From NCBI RefSeq assembly GCF_001949145.1, contig NW_019091360.1, forward strand, positions 4,296,159 through 4,360,158: a stretch of DNA of 64,000 nt, given 5' to 3'. The stretch comes from Acanthaster planci. Taxonomy: Eukaryota; Echinodermata; Asteroidea; Valvatida; Acanthasteridae. Below the pieces are notes generated by a model. That model did not search any database and had not been told where the DNA came from. It was given only the letters and a program-made list of their open reading frames with translations. Position numbers and translations under genes: made by a program. Below, in pieces: positions 34,901-48,300 of this stretch (the first letter of the stretch is position 1; each line of letters begins with the position of its first letter).

Positions 34901-37900
34901 ACGTTAATACGTAATGAGCTTAATGAGCACACCTGTCGTTCGATAACGAAAAGAAATGTCATTTTCCAAAGATCGTCCGTAAAAAAACATAAAATTTCTG
35001 TTTTCTCGAAAATGACAGCATTTCAGGTGGTAAAATTTGACAGATTGTCTAACACTATTATGTGCTTAATTTACAGTAAGATATTTCAAGATAATTCGAC
35101 AGTTGCGTTTTTGAGATCTTACAAATCCTAAACACTGCCTTTAAATCATCTCCCCACATTCCCTTGGCGAGAAAAAAATAAGGTAGATCGTGAAGCATTT
35201 TTCAGACGTTCTACTATCCAAAATGTATCAAATAGCATTCACAGAGGGAGAACACTTTAAAACAGCCACAGATATGCCGGTCCGATGTCAGATTCTGACT
35301 CTGTAGGAATGACATGCGTGTTACAGATGTTCATCTGGATCACGAATATCGCCCCCTAGAGTCACATTGTATCTGCATTGCCGGGCAAGTCATCCTCCAA
35401 CAATTCCCTATCCGCAATCCCCGGCCCCCGGCACAAATTTAATTTTTACGCCACTGTGCATAAGTGAAATAGACAAACGAATGCGTACTTGAATGGCCCT
35501 AGAAAGTATTTGTTTCTGAATGTTACGATGTGTGTAGTCCTGTTGTCCTCTTCGAATATTTTTTATGGGGATGTTCTACAAACTAAGTTGCTTCAATCAA
35601 TGTTCACGCCTAGTTCGACATCATCATGAATTTAAGACTGTTCCCAGGGACGGGTCAATCTGACAGGGCTGGTAGATCAGGGATATCTTCGCTGGTTAAT
35701 TATCAGACTGACCATGACGGGCGGACAAGCTACCCTGTTGAAATTCTTGGCTGTGCATCAGATAGCAATGGCCAGAGTTTAGGCAACGTGTGTCGTAAGT
35801 TCTTACAATTGCAAATGGGACTGGCCTGTGTTCTTCATCACACATTGCGCTATGCCGTCCTAGTGCTGTGGTGACCATCAGAGCACAGAGCTGGGTTTGT
35901 AGCTCTATGGTCAGAGTTTGTTCAGTCTCGTTAGCGCCCTCAATCATCAAATTTCGTTTACAGTGTTTGAAAAATTTAAATAAACCAATAAATATGATAA
36001 TAACACGATTTACATGTAAAATGATTTTTTTAAGGAATGGGTTATACGTGTATTATCCGCCGTGCGCAGAAGCACCCCCTCATCGGTTGAAAAGAGCCAT
36101 GTCGGTCGGGAGTGTTTATTTTGCTGGTAGCGCCACGATCGCAATGCGTGCATTTCATAGTCGATTGTGAACCTGTGAACCAGCGAAGTGGAGTTTCAAC
36201 CAAAAGAGCATCTGTTGCTAGAAAAATTGCGCGCGCCCTCTCTTGTTCCATCTTTGGACTCATTGCGTCAATGATGAAATATTTCTCAGTCCAAGTTCGC
36301 TATTATTGGCGTTCTCTCAGCCAAGTTTGTGATTTGTTTCATAAAATGTTATGATACCATTTTTGCTGACACTGATGGCTTCTTTGGATTTAAATTCTGA
36401 TACCAAATTAGATGCCAGTTTGTAATCATGAGCATATACCGTAACGTGGCATGCATACACGAACAAGTACATGTACTTTATCAGTGGCGTATCCAGCTTT
36501 TGGCGGGGGGGGGGGAATTCAAAAGCGAATGCGGCTTTGTCGTGATGTTGGGGAGAATAAAATATCAAAAGCCTTACTTGGGGTCATCTTTGCTTAGATT
36601 TCATGATGACGTTTTCTTGGGATGTTGGTGCTAATATGTGATAAATAAATATGCCGATTACTTTCTTACCTATGAAGTATTCTTTGTAAGGAAAAAATCC
36701 GGGGGGGGGGAGTTGCCCCCTGCCTCCACCCCCTGCTGGACACACCACTGTTTTATTAATAATATCACAACAGAGAAATCTTGTTTCCCCTCCCAAAGGG
36801 ACCTCTGCATGCCAATGGGGAAAAAAACACTTAAAAATCCAAAAGTATTAAATTATTACATCAGAAGACGGAAAGGTCATGATATTTTCTGTATCTGTTA
36901 GATAACTGATAGACGAAGCAAATAGCCGGAGAGATCTGATGCAGAGGCTCTTTCTTCATCCGATCTCTGGTGTCCCACGGGGCAGTTTCTCCTGATCGTG
37001 ACAGAACACAGGGACATACACACATTACTCAATATGCCCCTAGGATTGGGGTCTTTAAATCCAAGCCGGCGTCAGTGCAGTAAAACGCAGCAAAGACTTT
37101 AAGCCACCTCTTTGAGATGATCGCGGAACCTTATTGCAGGATCGTTGTCACATCCTCGACGAACACGAACACCGGTCACAATCGCCTCTGGGGACGTTAG
37201 CCTCGACGTAGTTGAAAAGCCCAAAGACCTGTCGTCTTATCATTTGCTATTTAAATTCTCACGTGTGTTAGCACAGCCTAACTACATGTAGGGCCACATG
37301 GGCAAGTTATAAACACAAACATTGTCCGTTTTACTTGCAACCGGCATTCAATTACAATTCAAAATCATGTCCTTGTTTGATTTCGACTGTCGAGTGATTT
37401 TATTTGTGTACTTTTGGTCAACAACTTCCACTATGACGTTTTGATATCGGTATTTCGCAATAAAATTTTGAAAAAGAGTATCACGTCACAAGTTCAAAGA
37501 TTAGAAATTACAATAAGTATACATTGCAACTGAATAGCAACAAAGTTGAGTTAAATCAAATGATACAAAATACACTGACTGACAAAATTATGAGAATTTG
37601 TTTCAACTACCATGTGTAAAAACGTCTATGTAAAGAAATGTAAGTATAGATTGAATAAACTTTAAATGTGGGTATTTAGTGCATTTATAATTTGTGAAAG
37701 TTACTCAGGGATCTCCATTATAATCCCGAAAATTGATCAGTATAAATCTCTATCCATGTAAATATAAATGAATATATCCTCGGTCAGTATGATACGCATT
37801 TGTAGGGGTAGTAATCTAATTTTGCAAATCATATCTTTTCAGGTTGTGGATGCTTTAACTTCAGTTTTACACGAATACATCAACGTTATCACGCAGCGCA

Positions 37901-40500
37901 GAACTCTTTCGTTGTTGATTGAAACTGTGAAATTAATTGATTAACGAAACTCAGGTAAGCCCATTTGCGCTCAAAAGCTAATTTAACCCAAAGTTTCAGA
38001 TTTTGATTTTTAACATCTAATTTAAAACTACAGTATGGTTCATTTGCTTTCTTTGAGGTCCCAACATCAGATGATCTAAGCAATGTTATTTTACAGTTAT
38101 ACACCTCACTTAATTGACAGCACGATTTTAAACAGCGTTGTTTTATGTGCCAATAACAATTTATGCGAACATAGCACGAACACAGTCACGTGGTTTCTGA
38201 TATCAAGCACATTGCACTGGGTATAGTGCGTGTCCAAGTCTTGGGTGGAGAAGGCAATGACCGTCCATTGTTTTTCACCTAGAAAGGTTCCTAATGCTCT
38301 CCCTCCCCACTGGACATGCTACTGATTGGGAAGAATTCTAGTATTATTAAGAAAACCTTGATAAAACGACCTTACTCAACAGTTTTCAACTGCTAAATAA
38401 AGCACACACGTATAACTCTGCGCGTGTCATTAGTTTGAACATCGTTATCAATGAAATCAAATGTGTTTTCTTCACAAGCAGCTTTCTCAACTTTCTCTCT
38501 CTGTTTGCTTTATTCGGAGAAAATACACAAAACTGTTTTACTTTAAAAAGGAAGCCCCGAACGCTCGATACTTACACGTAAAATTAAAGATTTTTTAATG
38601 CTGAAGGACTATAAATCGGTAAATTGCTAAATTTATCTGCAGGCATAGGAACTGACCCGAGGATGTCTACTGCTTTGACTATAAAATATCCAATGAATAT
38701 ATTCACGTGAGTTCGATCCATGAAGTCAAGGTTTACTGTCATTCTTCCCTATTACTTTTACGATTAGAAAAAAACAACAGGAGCCCTCTAGGATAAACCT
38801 GGATGACCACACGTTATGCATTAAAGAAGAATGGAACATTCATAAAACGTTTTCTTCCCATAGTCTTCTTTTATTTTGTCAAATTTACAATGTCGGAAAA
38901 AAGTGTTAACAGCCATTGCATTGCTTTGATTAACATAATGTTAAGCGTTTTATGTAGTACATGTATTCATTAATGTTTATTTTACCATTTTAAAGAAATT
39001 TAGTAAACTATTCGAGAAGTTACCTTGTAGTTGATTTTATGTTTCTTCCATTAACTGTGCTTGATGTACCATTTCTGCATTTGAACAGATTTAGAATTGT
39101 TCATTCTTATAAAGTTATAGACTAATTCAAGCGTTTTGTTCACGTTTAATTGCATGAAGCCAAAAAAGACAAAATGCCCATTTTCAATTCCTTTTTTGTA
39201 TTTCATTATCAAATGGAGACATTTATTGACGTGTGTCTAGCTGTGAAGCTCTCACATAGTTATTTTGGCATCGACTTAATGACAAGTAAAATGAACGTGA
39301 AATAATCTTGAAAGCTGACTGCGCTCAAAGGCAGTCACGGGGGGGGTAAGTATTTGCTGTTCTGTTGGAAATCATTAAATCAGTCAAACGCCAATCTCTT
39401 AAGTAGAGGGCCCGGCATTGTTTCTACTCAAGTACCGCCCCATGTACTTCCATAATAATCATCATTAACAGTGCACTTGCAGAGAGGGTTTCACTAACTT
39501 CATTAGCAGAGTTTGTTGACTTTCATATTGTCGTCAGATAGTGCTAAGCGATATTTCATCTTCAAGCCCAGTCAGTTCTCGCATATCTCTTCGTGTCACC
39601 TTAAAAAGAACAGTACTGGGCAATAAAGTATTGAATGAATAAAAGACGGTATGAAATACTTGTTCAACCGGGAATGGATGCAGAAATCATTTTCTAAACA
39701 CGAAATCGGCTAACTTCATAAGCAACACGAGTTTCAACTGAAACAGGGCAAGAGGAAGGTAGTCGGGTTTCTTGAACCCAGGATGCTTACTTTAGGAGCA
39801 GTAACAAAGAGACCCACTCCAATAAACCGCCTCTTTTAACGTCAATAATTTGTGTCCAAAAGAAGGGGTACTCAGGACTCTACGAAGGAGCCTTTCTCTA
39901 CATCAGATCATTCCAAACCTCTACGCATCTTAGCTACTACATGGAATATTTCGGCCAACTCATTGCACTTGGGGCGTATTCTAGGTTATCTAAATAAGAA
40001 TAATGTCTCATAGAACGAAATGACGACTACGTCTTAGTGCGCTGCGATATGGCGTGTCAACAAGCCGCAGTCATAGCCATCAATAATTTTTGTCCTACAT
40101 CTATCAAGGTTCATTAAAGCAGTTGCGTTCAATATGTTCGCAAAAAAAAAGCTCACTGCTTGTCTTCGTTGTGTTTTGTATCGTCGGAACCAGTTGGCCT
40201 ATATACAGCAAGGAGACAGCACTGAAATAAATCCAGGAGAAAAATTGCGCAATTTTGGATTAAGGCATAGTGATTTTAGCGCGACTCTTAAAAATGAAAT
40301 AAACAACACGGAACACTTTGAGAATTAATGTCCACGTAACACATATCATTCTTTGGTGAATTCAGAAATTCATCTGATTATGGATGATACCATCAGAGTG
40401 AATTCTTCAGCCAGCTGTAATGTCACGATTCTATAGTCAGTCTATGCGGCAAGGCTGCAAGGAACAGTGTCGCATGTCGGGTAGGAAATAAGTACTTCAG
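34901..40500. other. Gene-poor stretch
   Basis: No gene was recognised. It contains one CAGTGGCGTA MITE (36482-36750) and a probable solo end of the same family (TTTTTACGCCACTGTG at about 35437-35452). A CpG-richer patch lies at about 36050-36260, and a short poly-G run near 39340. Confidence 0.45.
36482..36750. mobile_element. CAGTGGCGTATCCAG MITE, copy 1 (269 bp)
   Basis: The left end CAGTGGCGTATCCAGC and the right end CTGCTGGACACACCACTG are inverted repeats, each followed inward by long G or C tracts. Flanks TTTAT are similar on both sides, a possible target duplication. The body (AATGCGGC, GATGTTGG, GGTGCTAATAT, TGATAAATAAATAT, CCTATGAAGTATT) matches 56450-56688 in reverse complement over its full length. 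Confidence 0.82.
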
Positions 40501-40513
40501 TTTGTCTAGATCT

Positions 40514-40795
40514 TTACTCGTCTTCGAATGCGTAGTAACCAGGATCTTGAATCACCAACTCGCGATTTCCAAGCATCCTTTTACGGAAGAGAGTACCGCC
40601 AAAGTGGTAATCATGTTGCTCGGGTCTCCTGTTTAACGAGCTCAGCGGACGCCTTTTCCGCTGTGATTCTCGTTCAATCTCTGTGTCTAGGTTGTACTGT
40701 TGACGGAGATCGTCTAGTCTCGATGCATGTACCTGCTGACGGACTAGACACCAACAGCATAATATGGCGACCATAAAGACGGCCTTGGTTTCCAT
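40514..40795 (-). CDS. Neuropeptide-like precursor, possible diverged CCK-type paralogue
   Basis: A complete 93-residue secreted precursor. Residues 1-24 are a signal peptide (METKAVFMVAILCCWCLV..., cleavage near VHA). Basic cleavage sites are RKRR (46-49), RR (56-57) and RKR (71-73). The peptide between the last two, PEQHDYHFGGTLF (58-70), resembles the second CCK-type peptide of 11660-12136 (HDEYGFGLFF). However, the position before KR that should be the amidation glycine is Arg (codon CGT, one change from GGT), so it would be released unamidated. The tail is acidic and Tyr-containing (PGYYAFEDE), as in the CCK precursor. The ATG lies 6 nt after an acceptor (CCCTTATTACAG|AACATA), the same arrangement as in the CCK gene. 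That it is a precursor I rate likely; the CCK link is inference. I do not recognise another echinoderm peptide family in it. Confidence 0.72.
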   Translation of the reverse strand: METKAVFMVAILCCWCLVRQQVHASRLDDLRQQYNLDTEIERESQRKRRPLSSLNRRPEQHDYHFGGTLFRKRMLGNRELVIQDPGYYAFEDE

Positions 40796-40801
40796 TATGT
40801 T

Positions 40802-40816
40802 CTGTAATAAGGGAGG
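40802..40816 (-). promoter_or_regulatory. Splice acceptor upstream of the CCK-like start codon
   Basis: The minus strand reads CTCCCTTATTACAG followed by AACATAATG. The pyrimidine tract and CAG mark a 3' splice site that would join the coding exon to an upstream non-coding leader exon, which was not located. Confidence 0.6.
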
Positions 40817-40969
40817 AATTTCATTCTTGGTTACGTTTGTGGTCCATATTTTAAGTCTGTCAAGAGCACTCTTAGCCTTCCAATTTCAAAGTGATTAATT
40901 TTCAGTCATAACATACGGAAAGTTAACAATTAAAGACTACAAGAGATGTTAGACTAGTGATCAATATAA

Positions 40970-41695
40970 TGGGTCGTATGAATAAAACGTAGCATTTCCA
41001 TTTTACCACTATTTTTAAAGCATTTACTCGTGTTTGTATGAATAACAACGAAGCAAATGCTTTTACTTGAGTGCAGTTGCTTTTAAGTAAAAGTATTTAC
41101 TTTTTACTCTTTAAGCTTGTGCTGGACAATAAGCAGTTGCTTCATTTTGTATGAATAAAAATGAGTAAGTTCTACAGAATTGGAGTATTTACTTGACATG
41201 TTTCAAGACCGGGTCGGGACAAGCTTGAAAACGAGGAGCATTTACTAATGTTCAAAATGGCAGCGTTCATGAATGTCATTCGAAAGGAAAAACTGTATGC
41301 CTTTAGGAGGAAATCTCAAGAAACCAGATGCAGACAGTTGTACCGATTTGAGAGTGGCAGAGCAATTTTCTTCATCGAGGTTTTTGCGATCAAAATTACT
41401 GCCATCGTGCTTATCTGCCATGCTGAAGTCTCAAGATACAGCACCGTGCTGCACTGTGCATCTGTACATGCAGACAACGGAAGCCCTATTGTGCAAAACC
41501 ATCCGGCTGTGTAGTCAGCCACAAGCATAAAATATTTGCTAATATTTATACTAGTACATACTGATTAGTAAAAAAAACATTTTACTCCTACAAATTCAAG
41601 CATTTGCTTGTTCTTAATGGTTTGACTTCTCAGTAAATGCTTCTAGTGTTTGCTTGAACTTCATAGCATTTGCCAGTTTATATCCATACGACCCA
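40970..41695. mobile_element. Non-autonomous element with TGGGTCGTATG termini (about 726 bp)
   Basis: TGGGTCGTATG (40970-40980) is mirrored exactly by CATACGACCCA (41685-41695). Just inside, GTAGCATTT..ACC and AGCATTTGCCAG continue the inverted similarity. Subterminal regions repeat GCATTTACT/AAGCAAATGC-type words many times on both sides, a pattern typical of transposase-binding subtermini. The interior plus-strand frames (41248-41530) show no domain. It lies just upstream of the 40514-40795 gene and could have displaced or supplied promoter sequence. Confidence 0.6.
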
Positions 41696-44600
41696 GTGAC
41701 TGGCATATCGAGAAAGTTAACAAAAAAATTAACAATGAATTAAAAAAGAAACAAATGCCATCCCCTATGAAAAAAACAAAACAGACTCAGTTTCAACAAA
41801 ATGGATAGCCCATCTAACCATTTTTCTTTTTCAATTTCTCGAACAGCGACTTCAACGTTAAGTTACGTTTACCTTTTTCTAAACATTGTAGTGTCTTGTT
41901 CAAGCCTAAAGCCCAGTGCACTCGTACACAGTTTATCTTTCCACAATAAATTGTGGGATCTGGAGTAATTTGTACATGTGGATTTTTGTACAAACATTTC
42001 AATGAACATTATAAACATTGGTTACAGTTTGTGTAAGTAATCTAGCAAAGTCCAACCTAAAACAAATACATTTATTTATCATCATTTAGTAATCAGCAAA
42101 TCTTACACTTTCTTGGAAATTTCACCCCTTGGTGCAATTCGGTAGTTACAGCGAAGAATAGATAGCTCTCCTGTACGAACAAAAATGATAATAAATAATT
42201 GGAACTTGATATCGGCAAGGTTAGAGACACGAAACACCATGTCCAATAAATTACAGGTTTAAATTAGGATTCTCATTTTGGAGACATGTTTATAATCGGC
42301 CGCTGTTGTATAGATATCAGTGCAAGGGGAGAGCTTTAACAACGCCTTCCAACAGTTAGCACCCTCCTTTGGGTATTGTATAAATGTTGATGATGACCCT
42401 ACTTTCAACTTATATCACCGCTACGACGTCGTTTGTAATGAAACACAACGATTTAGTTCTTCAAAGGCTGTGCAGTATGGTCAAGCCGTGAACATTGAAG
42501 TATGTCTGTTTATTCTTTAACATGATTTGGACTATGATGAATTACAGCCGCCTGATTGTTGTTTTAGTCTCGAAATTTAAACGTTTTTAACAACAGCTTT
42601 CGTGATTGAGTAGACAAATGTTGAATTGATGCTGTGGTTATAGAATAGGTGGCTTCCTGGCTACTTTCGCCCATACCTACGTCTGTTCATGATGGATGGG
42701 TCAAATTAAGCTGAATAAATAATGAGCTGTTCCTCTTAACAAATTTGTGTTTAATAATTTAACATTTTAGCATAAACCAACGTGTCATACATCTCACAGA
42801 CTGCACGATCCAGCGCAATTAGTGGACTAGGAGCCCCGTGTGTGTGATTTGGGAAGCATGTCTAACTTGTGGTATTTCAGTCTTAGAATTTCCGACCCAT
42901 TAGAGAAGGGAATTACCTGATAACTATGTTTGTACTTACTCCAGTCAGCTTGTAGTGATTGCAAATGGTCCTTTAGAACGAAATCCGGAAAAAAATAATT
43001 CTGAAATAAGAGAATATCAAAAGCAAAGCTCACTGACTAACAATTTAAAATGTTCAAATTAATATGACGAATGATTGATGGTACCAATCCCAAACAGCCA
43101 AACGATTTCCTTACAGAACAACTGAGTTCATTTCGTAAAAACAAATTTGCTTCTAGAAAAATGCTTGCACTTTTCCTCGTTTCAGGTTCGATTTCTCGGC
43201 ATTTATAACACCTCACTGAGTTTTATAAAACTGTTCAAAGCACTTAATGGCAACTGATTTTGCTCTGGATTATTGGTTCAATCATAGAAAATCCAAGTTG
43301 AGATTTTTATGGAGACCGATGTGAAATATCTCGACAATGTGAGGGCGTGAGATGGCCACAGTTCATCCTACATACTTCTCTACATTGGTCTTCTAGAGTT
43401 GCTTGAACTATTGCTCACTGATTTATTACAAGTTCCCTTACCCCATGAATCCTTAATTGGGAAGTAACGAAAGATCTCCTATTATGACATTTCTTTGCGT
43501 GTGTGTGGATGTGTGAGTGATACGGGCGATTTGAACGATTCTTCACGTTCTTGCTCATCTATACAATAAATAAATGATTTTTTTCTAAACGCCAAATGAA
43601 TATGGTTCCAGCGGACAGTGGACCTCCCTTGCAATTCATTAGAAAGATTAGAATGTCGCTGTCAGTTTGGTTTAGGTGTTTATGTTAACTGGAAATTGCC
43701 ATTTGGTAAGGGAGGGATTGTGTAAACATGGCAAAGGCGGGGGATCAGTTTACTGGATGAAGAAATATTAAGCATGCTTTTCTCTTACCTGTAACAGAGA
43801 TCGTAATCTTCAAATTATCATAAAATGAGATTGAAATACCAAGGCAAAATGCCCAAATAAAATAGATTCCGATCTTTCCTGCGTCACAACAGTAGTAAAC
43901 AACACGAAGCATTTGGAATTGTAAGGACGAGGATAACAATGTCTGCTGTATAGTTTTTGGTAACAAAGCAAAAAAGTTACGCCCTGTTCTTGAATAACTA
44001 GAATTGTTTCGTAATTAATGAATTATATGCATCTTATGTACTGCATTTTATGGTTCAAAGCCCCAACAAGGAATGACTCCCAATCAAGTTTCCTCCTTCT
44101 TACTTTGATCAAAGACCAATCTCCGTGATGCTCATTAATTTACAACATTTTTATTTCGCGATTATGGTGACACGAAGTAAAATTAAATCAGGATATGATT
44201 CCCATTACAGGGAAGTGCGTAAATTTGATTTACCCCAAATATGCTACAGTATGCAAAATCTGCTAAGCTAAACTGGCTTCAAGTTGAACAGAATGTTTAA
44301 TTTGACTATAGAAGAATTGTACATGTATTTGTCATAAATTGGTAATTGATTACCATACCAAGGTCCAGCAGGAAAAGAAGTTCGCTTCATTTCTCTTTCA
44401 AAGACCACACCCTATCAACGTGTGGTTGTCAAAGGTCTGTTTATCAAAGAAACATGTAGGAACTCTTCGTTTTTCAAAGTATAATTTAGTTTCAGTTGGA
44501 AGAAGGCGAAGGCGTGGTGTTTAATATTGAGTTTTATGGATCAGTTTGACTTTGCTGACAATAAAGAGTGCAGTGACGCCCAAGAAAGTGAGTAGGACAC

Positions 44601-45290
44601 TCAAACCTCGATGTTCCAGATATTGATGTCTGTTCTCAATGATGTTTCTAATCCCAAAATTAGTGTGGTGGTAAGTCAGCTCAATCTAGTTCTTTTAGCA
44701 AATCATTTGATCTGTTTATTTATTTAGAAGAAATTTACCTCCTTTGGTTAACTTTCCGTTACTCCCATTTTCGTCGTATAAACAACAATAAGCCGACAAG
44801 ATTTGCATTAATCAGTGCCGTAACTCTGTCGGCCCCCGATGAAACCAGCAAGGCACTTAGTGTTTTTAACGGCAGCGCACATATCTGCCCCGTTCGCTCA
44901 AACCTCATCGTTAAAAAGGGGCTGCACTCCGGAAACTTTGGAGTGGTGATCCTATGACGCACTTGAACAATTCAGGTGAATTTCAGCGAATTCTTGAACT
45001 GCTATAATACGACCAGCGCTGACATCGACCGTTCATCTTGTCACTTGATAGGAGTGATACACTCATCAGACACTGGTCTAAATGGATCGTATGTCCACAA
45101 TTCAGGTAGTTTTCACCTGGCGACAACCGCCCTGAGTCAATTAAAAATGCGGCAGAAAAAGGACCGTACCTCTTCATTCTATACCGTGGAGTATAATTAA
45201 CGTCTACTCGAGAGTCCTTGGGAATTCATTGTTATCCTGTTAGGAAGAAGTTAGTTTTTTACGTTACCTGGTCTAATCCAATTCTGTGTT

Positions 45291-45339
45291 TTTTCGCCTA
45301 AAATGTAACTATATTTTGTAACTACATTTTAGGCGAAAA
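45291..45339. repeat. Perfect 17-bp inverted repeat
   Basis: TTTTCGCCTAAAATGTA (45291-45307) and TACATTTTAGGCGAAAA (45323-45339) are exact complements around a 15-nt loop. Both flank GTAACTA-type words that repeat nearby. Confidence 0.9.
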
Positions 45340-48300
45340 TGTAGTTGCATTGTAAACGAATGAAATCCTAACAAAACTACATATGCTAGGCAAGATGTAA
45401 CTCGATTATGATGTACATGTAGTCGTACTGTTGAGGTAAGCGTGTGTTTGTAAAAGATTATTATTGTTGGGGGGTGATGAAATCGTGCATATTAAGTGTA
45501 TAACGGTGTGTTAAAGTCAGCTTGTTTGTGCGCATCCAACCCCAACTTTTTAAAACTAAATTGTGTCAACTAAAGCTTTGCATTTGTGTTCTTTCAAAAG
45601 GTGCCACTAGCTGTATATTTGTATTCTTTATCTACATCGCTGTCAGAACTCTCTCCGTGCCTCTGAGGTGGCAGAAACCGACTGGCATAGCCGAAATGTG
45701 CTTTGAATTCCCACTTATTTTGTCCCACAAGACTTTTTGTGTATACATTTTATCATTTTGACCGAACCTGCGGAAGGACGAAATACCTGCGAATGCTGTA
45801 ATTCACCTTATCCTTGATCACAATAACGCGTTAGGTACCTGAATCAATTGTCTTGGATAGCGTTTTGTGAGTTCGTTACTCCGATCATGGATTGCATTCA
45901 GATGAAATATTTTGAAGAAGGACGCATGTGCAGGCTGGGAATCGGAAGATGGTCGTGCCAGCGAGATTGTCCTGCTTTATATTGTTACTGTTTTGCTGAC
46001 AGGATACGAATGTATGGACAGTTTCTCTTCACGGCCTGTAATTCTCTTCACACTGTCATTAATTATCATGTTTGCCGTCAGACAGTGGCTGAGATTTTCA
46101 TTTTTTTATTCATTGGATTTTTCCCACTCAGTTTAGTAACTTTATTTGTTCTTTATCACTTAAACTAAAGGTCATTTGTTAAAATAACGTTTAAGTTTTT
46201 ATGCCTCATCCATTCGAATTTTTTGAAATGTTTTTCTTTTAACCACATAAATTTACGGTTGAAACTATAATTCTGCCCGTATCAACCTGATAGGCTTTTT
46301 ATGCGTCTGAAAACTGAAGTTTTCATGATTTGTTCAGCTGTTTATGTTGGTGTAGTCATGAGATGCGATGTTATTAGACCACTCGTCCCACGGACAAGCA
46401 GTCTGCTGAACAAGAGCGCTGGAGTTAGAGGATGAGTGCTGTTATATGCTCGTTTTGGTTTGAATTTAACATGACAATGAAACCATAATAACCTGTTAAC
46501 AAACTTTGTACATCTGACTACCATGCATTACGTCTGTAGGCCTACCAAGCACTTTGAAAATTTAAGTTTTTCATTGGAAATTGCAAATGATACCGAACTC
46601 TGTTCACACGGTAAAACTGTTGATGTCTAGCTGTCAACGAGAAATTCTCAAACTGTGTCTTAAAAAAATTAAGATAAATCAAAACTTGGTTTAATACGAA
46701 TATGATAATTTTAGGCAATGGTTGAATTGAAGGAGGCCAATCAACCCAATTTTTGTCGATTTAGCAGTAAATAACTATAAATATGTGCCTTTTAAAAAGA
46801 ACTTGCCAAACGTTTTTTTAAATGGAATTTCGAGTTTGTCGTTGTCAACGTGGTTTTGTAGTGCTTTAGTCAGGGACATAAGAGGATCTAATCTCGACTC
46901 ATTCAACTCTCTATAGAATTATTACAAATCGATCCATTTCCAAGCAACACACTTACAGGCCCCTATGCCTTAAATTCTACTCATCCGTTATGTCATTACA
47001 TTCGTTCCTCGTATGACTAATAACTAAATATTTTACCAAATATTTCAAAGCAGACCATGTATAAACTAATGCAGGCATCTCCTAACACAGCCTGGGGCAA
47101 CAGATGTTATCTGTACATTATCCTATCAAAAAATCATATCACGTCAAAAATCCTGTCATGTACGTCACTCTGCATTACATTAGAAATCCAAATATCTCAT
47201 GAAACCGCGACTAGTTTGAAGTAACGAATTATTGACAAATTGAATCTAAAACGAGGGTTTTTTAATTTGTTTTCAGAAGCCGATCTTTTTGTCTTAAAAC
47301 TAATCATACAACTGATTATACAATAATAGAAGAGAGGGTTTCCTATACATAACTGTACCTGATTCGTTTCCATTTTTCATTCGTTAATTTTAGGCAAGAG
47401 TCATCCATTCAATTGTCCAAGTGGTCTACACGATTTGTTCTCTCATAGGCCGGAGAAAATATTCCCCAGTTGACGAAGTAACCAGGTTGAAGTTTCCATC
47501 TCACTCTTGATGGTTTAGTAAGAGCATAATTGGAACCACATGAAAAGCATGAATTTTAAAAATAAGTGCAGAAAAATTGCTTTCGGCCTAAATACAATAG
47601 AATAGTGCTTGCTGCTTTCGACACTGTCGCACATTTCTGACATTTGACAGACATTTGAAGTTGACAAGAATGTATTTTTTAAATATTTGTTCAATATGAT
47701 TCCCTCAAAAGTGAAATGTCTTTGAAATCAAGCGATCAAATCTGCCACAAAAGCATAAAGGTGAAACAGTTGTCACTTTACCTTGAATAAACGGCTGCCG
47801 TCTGATTACCAGGTACTAATCTCCTTGTGTCGATCACTACCTTCTGTGTGCTGTTCAAATAAGTCCAGCCCGTTATATCTATAGCCTATGACGCCTACTG
47901 CCTCAAAGCCATTAACCAATCACAGCCTTCCGTTCCTTTGGTTCTTTATTTTACCTATCACCGGAACTGTACTGACGTGAGGCTCATCAATAACGAATGG
48001 GCAGGGGTGATTTTTTGTTGATTGTGTGTTGAGAGACGGTTGTTTTGCGAGCTGTTAATGGTCCACACAGTGTCAAGACATCCACATACATGAAAAATAC
48101 CTTCATTACACATCTCCAAGCAGTGTGTAACCCTGTGGGTGGGAGTGTCCCACGACTAGTGTCTGGATTATGATAATCACGAAAACAACGCTCACTTGAC
48201 GTTGACATCAAAATTGATTACATCGTTTTGCTTTTGATATATAATCTTGGAGTTTAATGCATGCATTTTGTCGCGTAATTACGTTGCAGGTTAATCATTC

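Noticed and set aside
40571-40625. Allatostatin-A-like reading of DYHFGG (YxFGL-amide)
   Set aside because: The required C-terminal Leu-amide is absent; the cleavage site lies after TLF, not after FGL.
45848-46168. Two overlapping plus-strand frames (74 and 106 codons) with a hydrophobic tail
   Set aside because: They occupy different frames of the same DNA, with no recognisable motif or splice sites.
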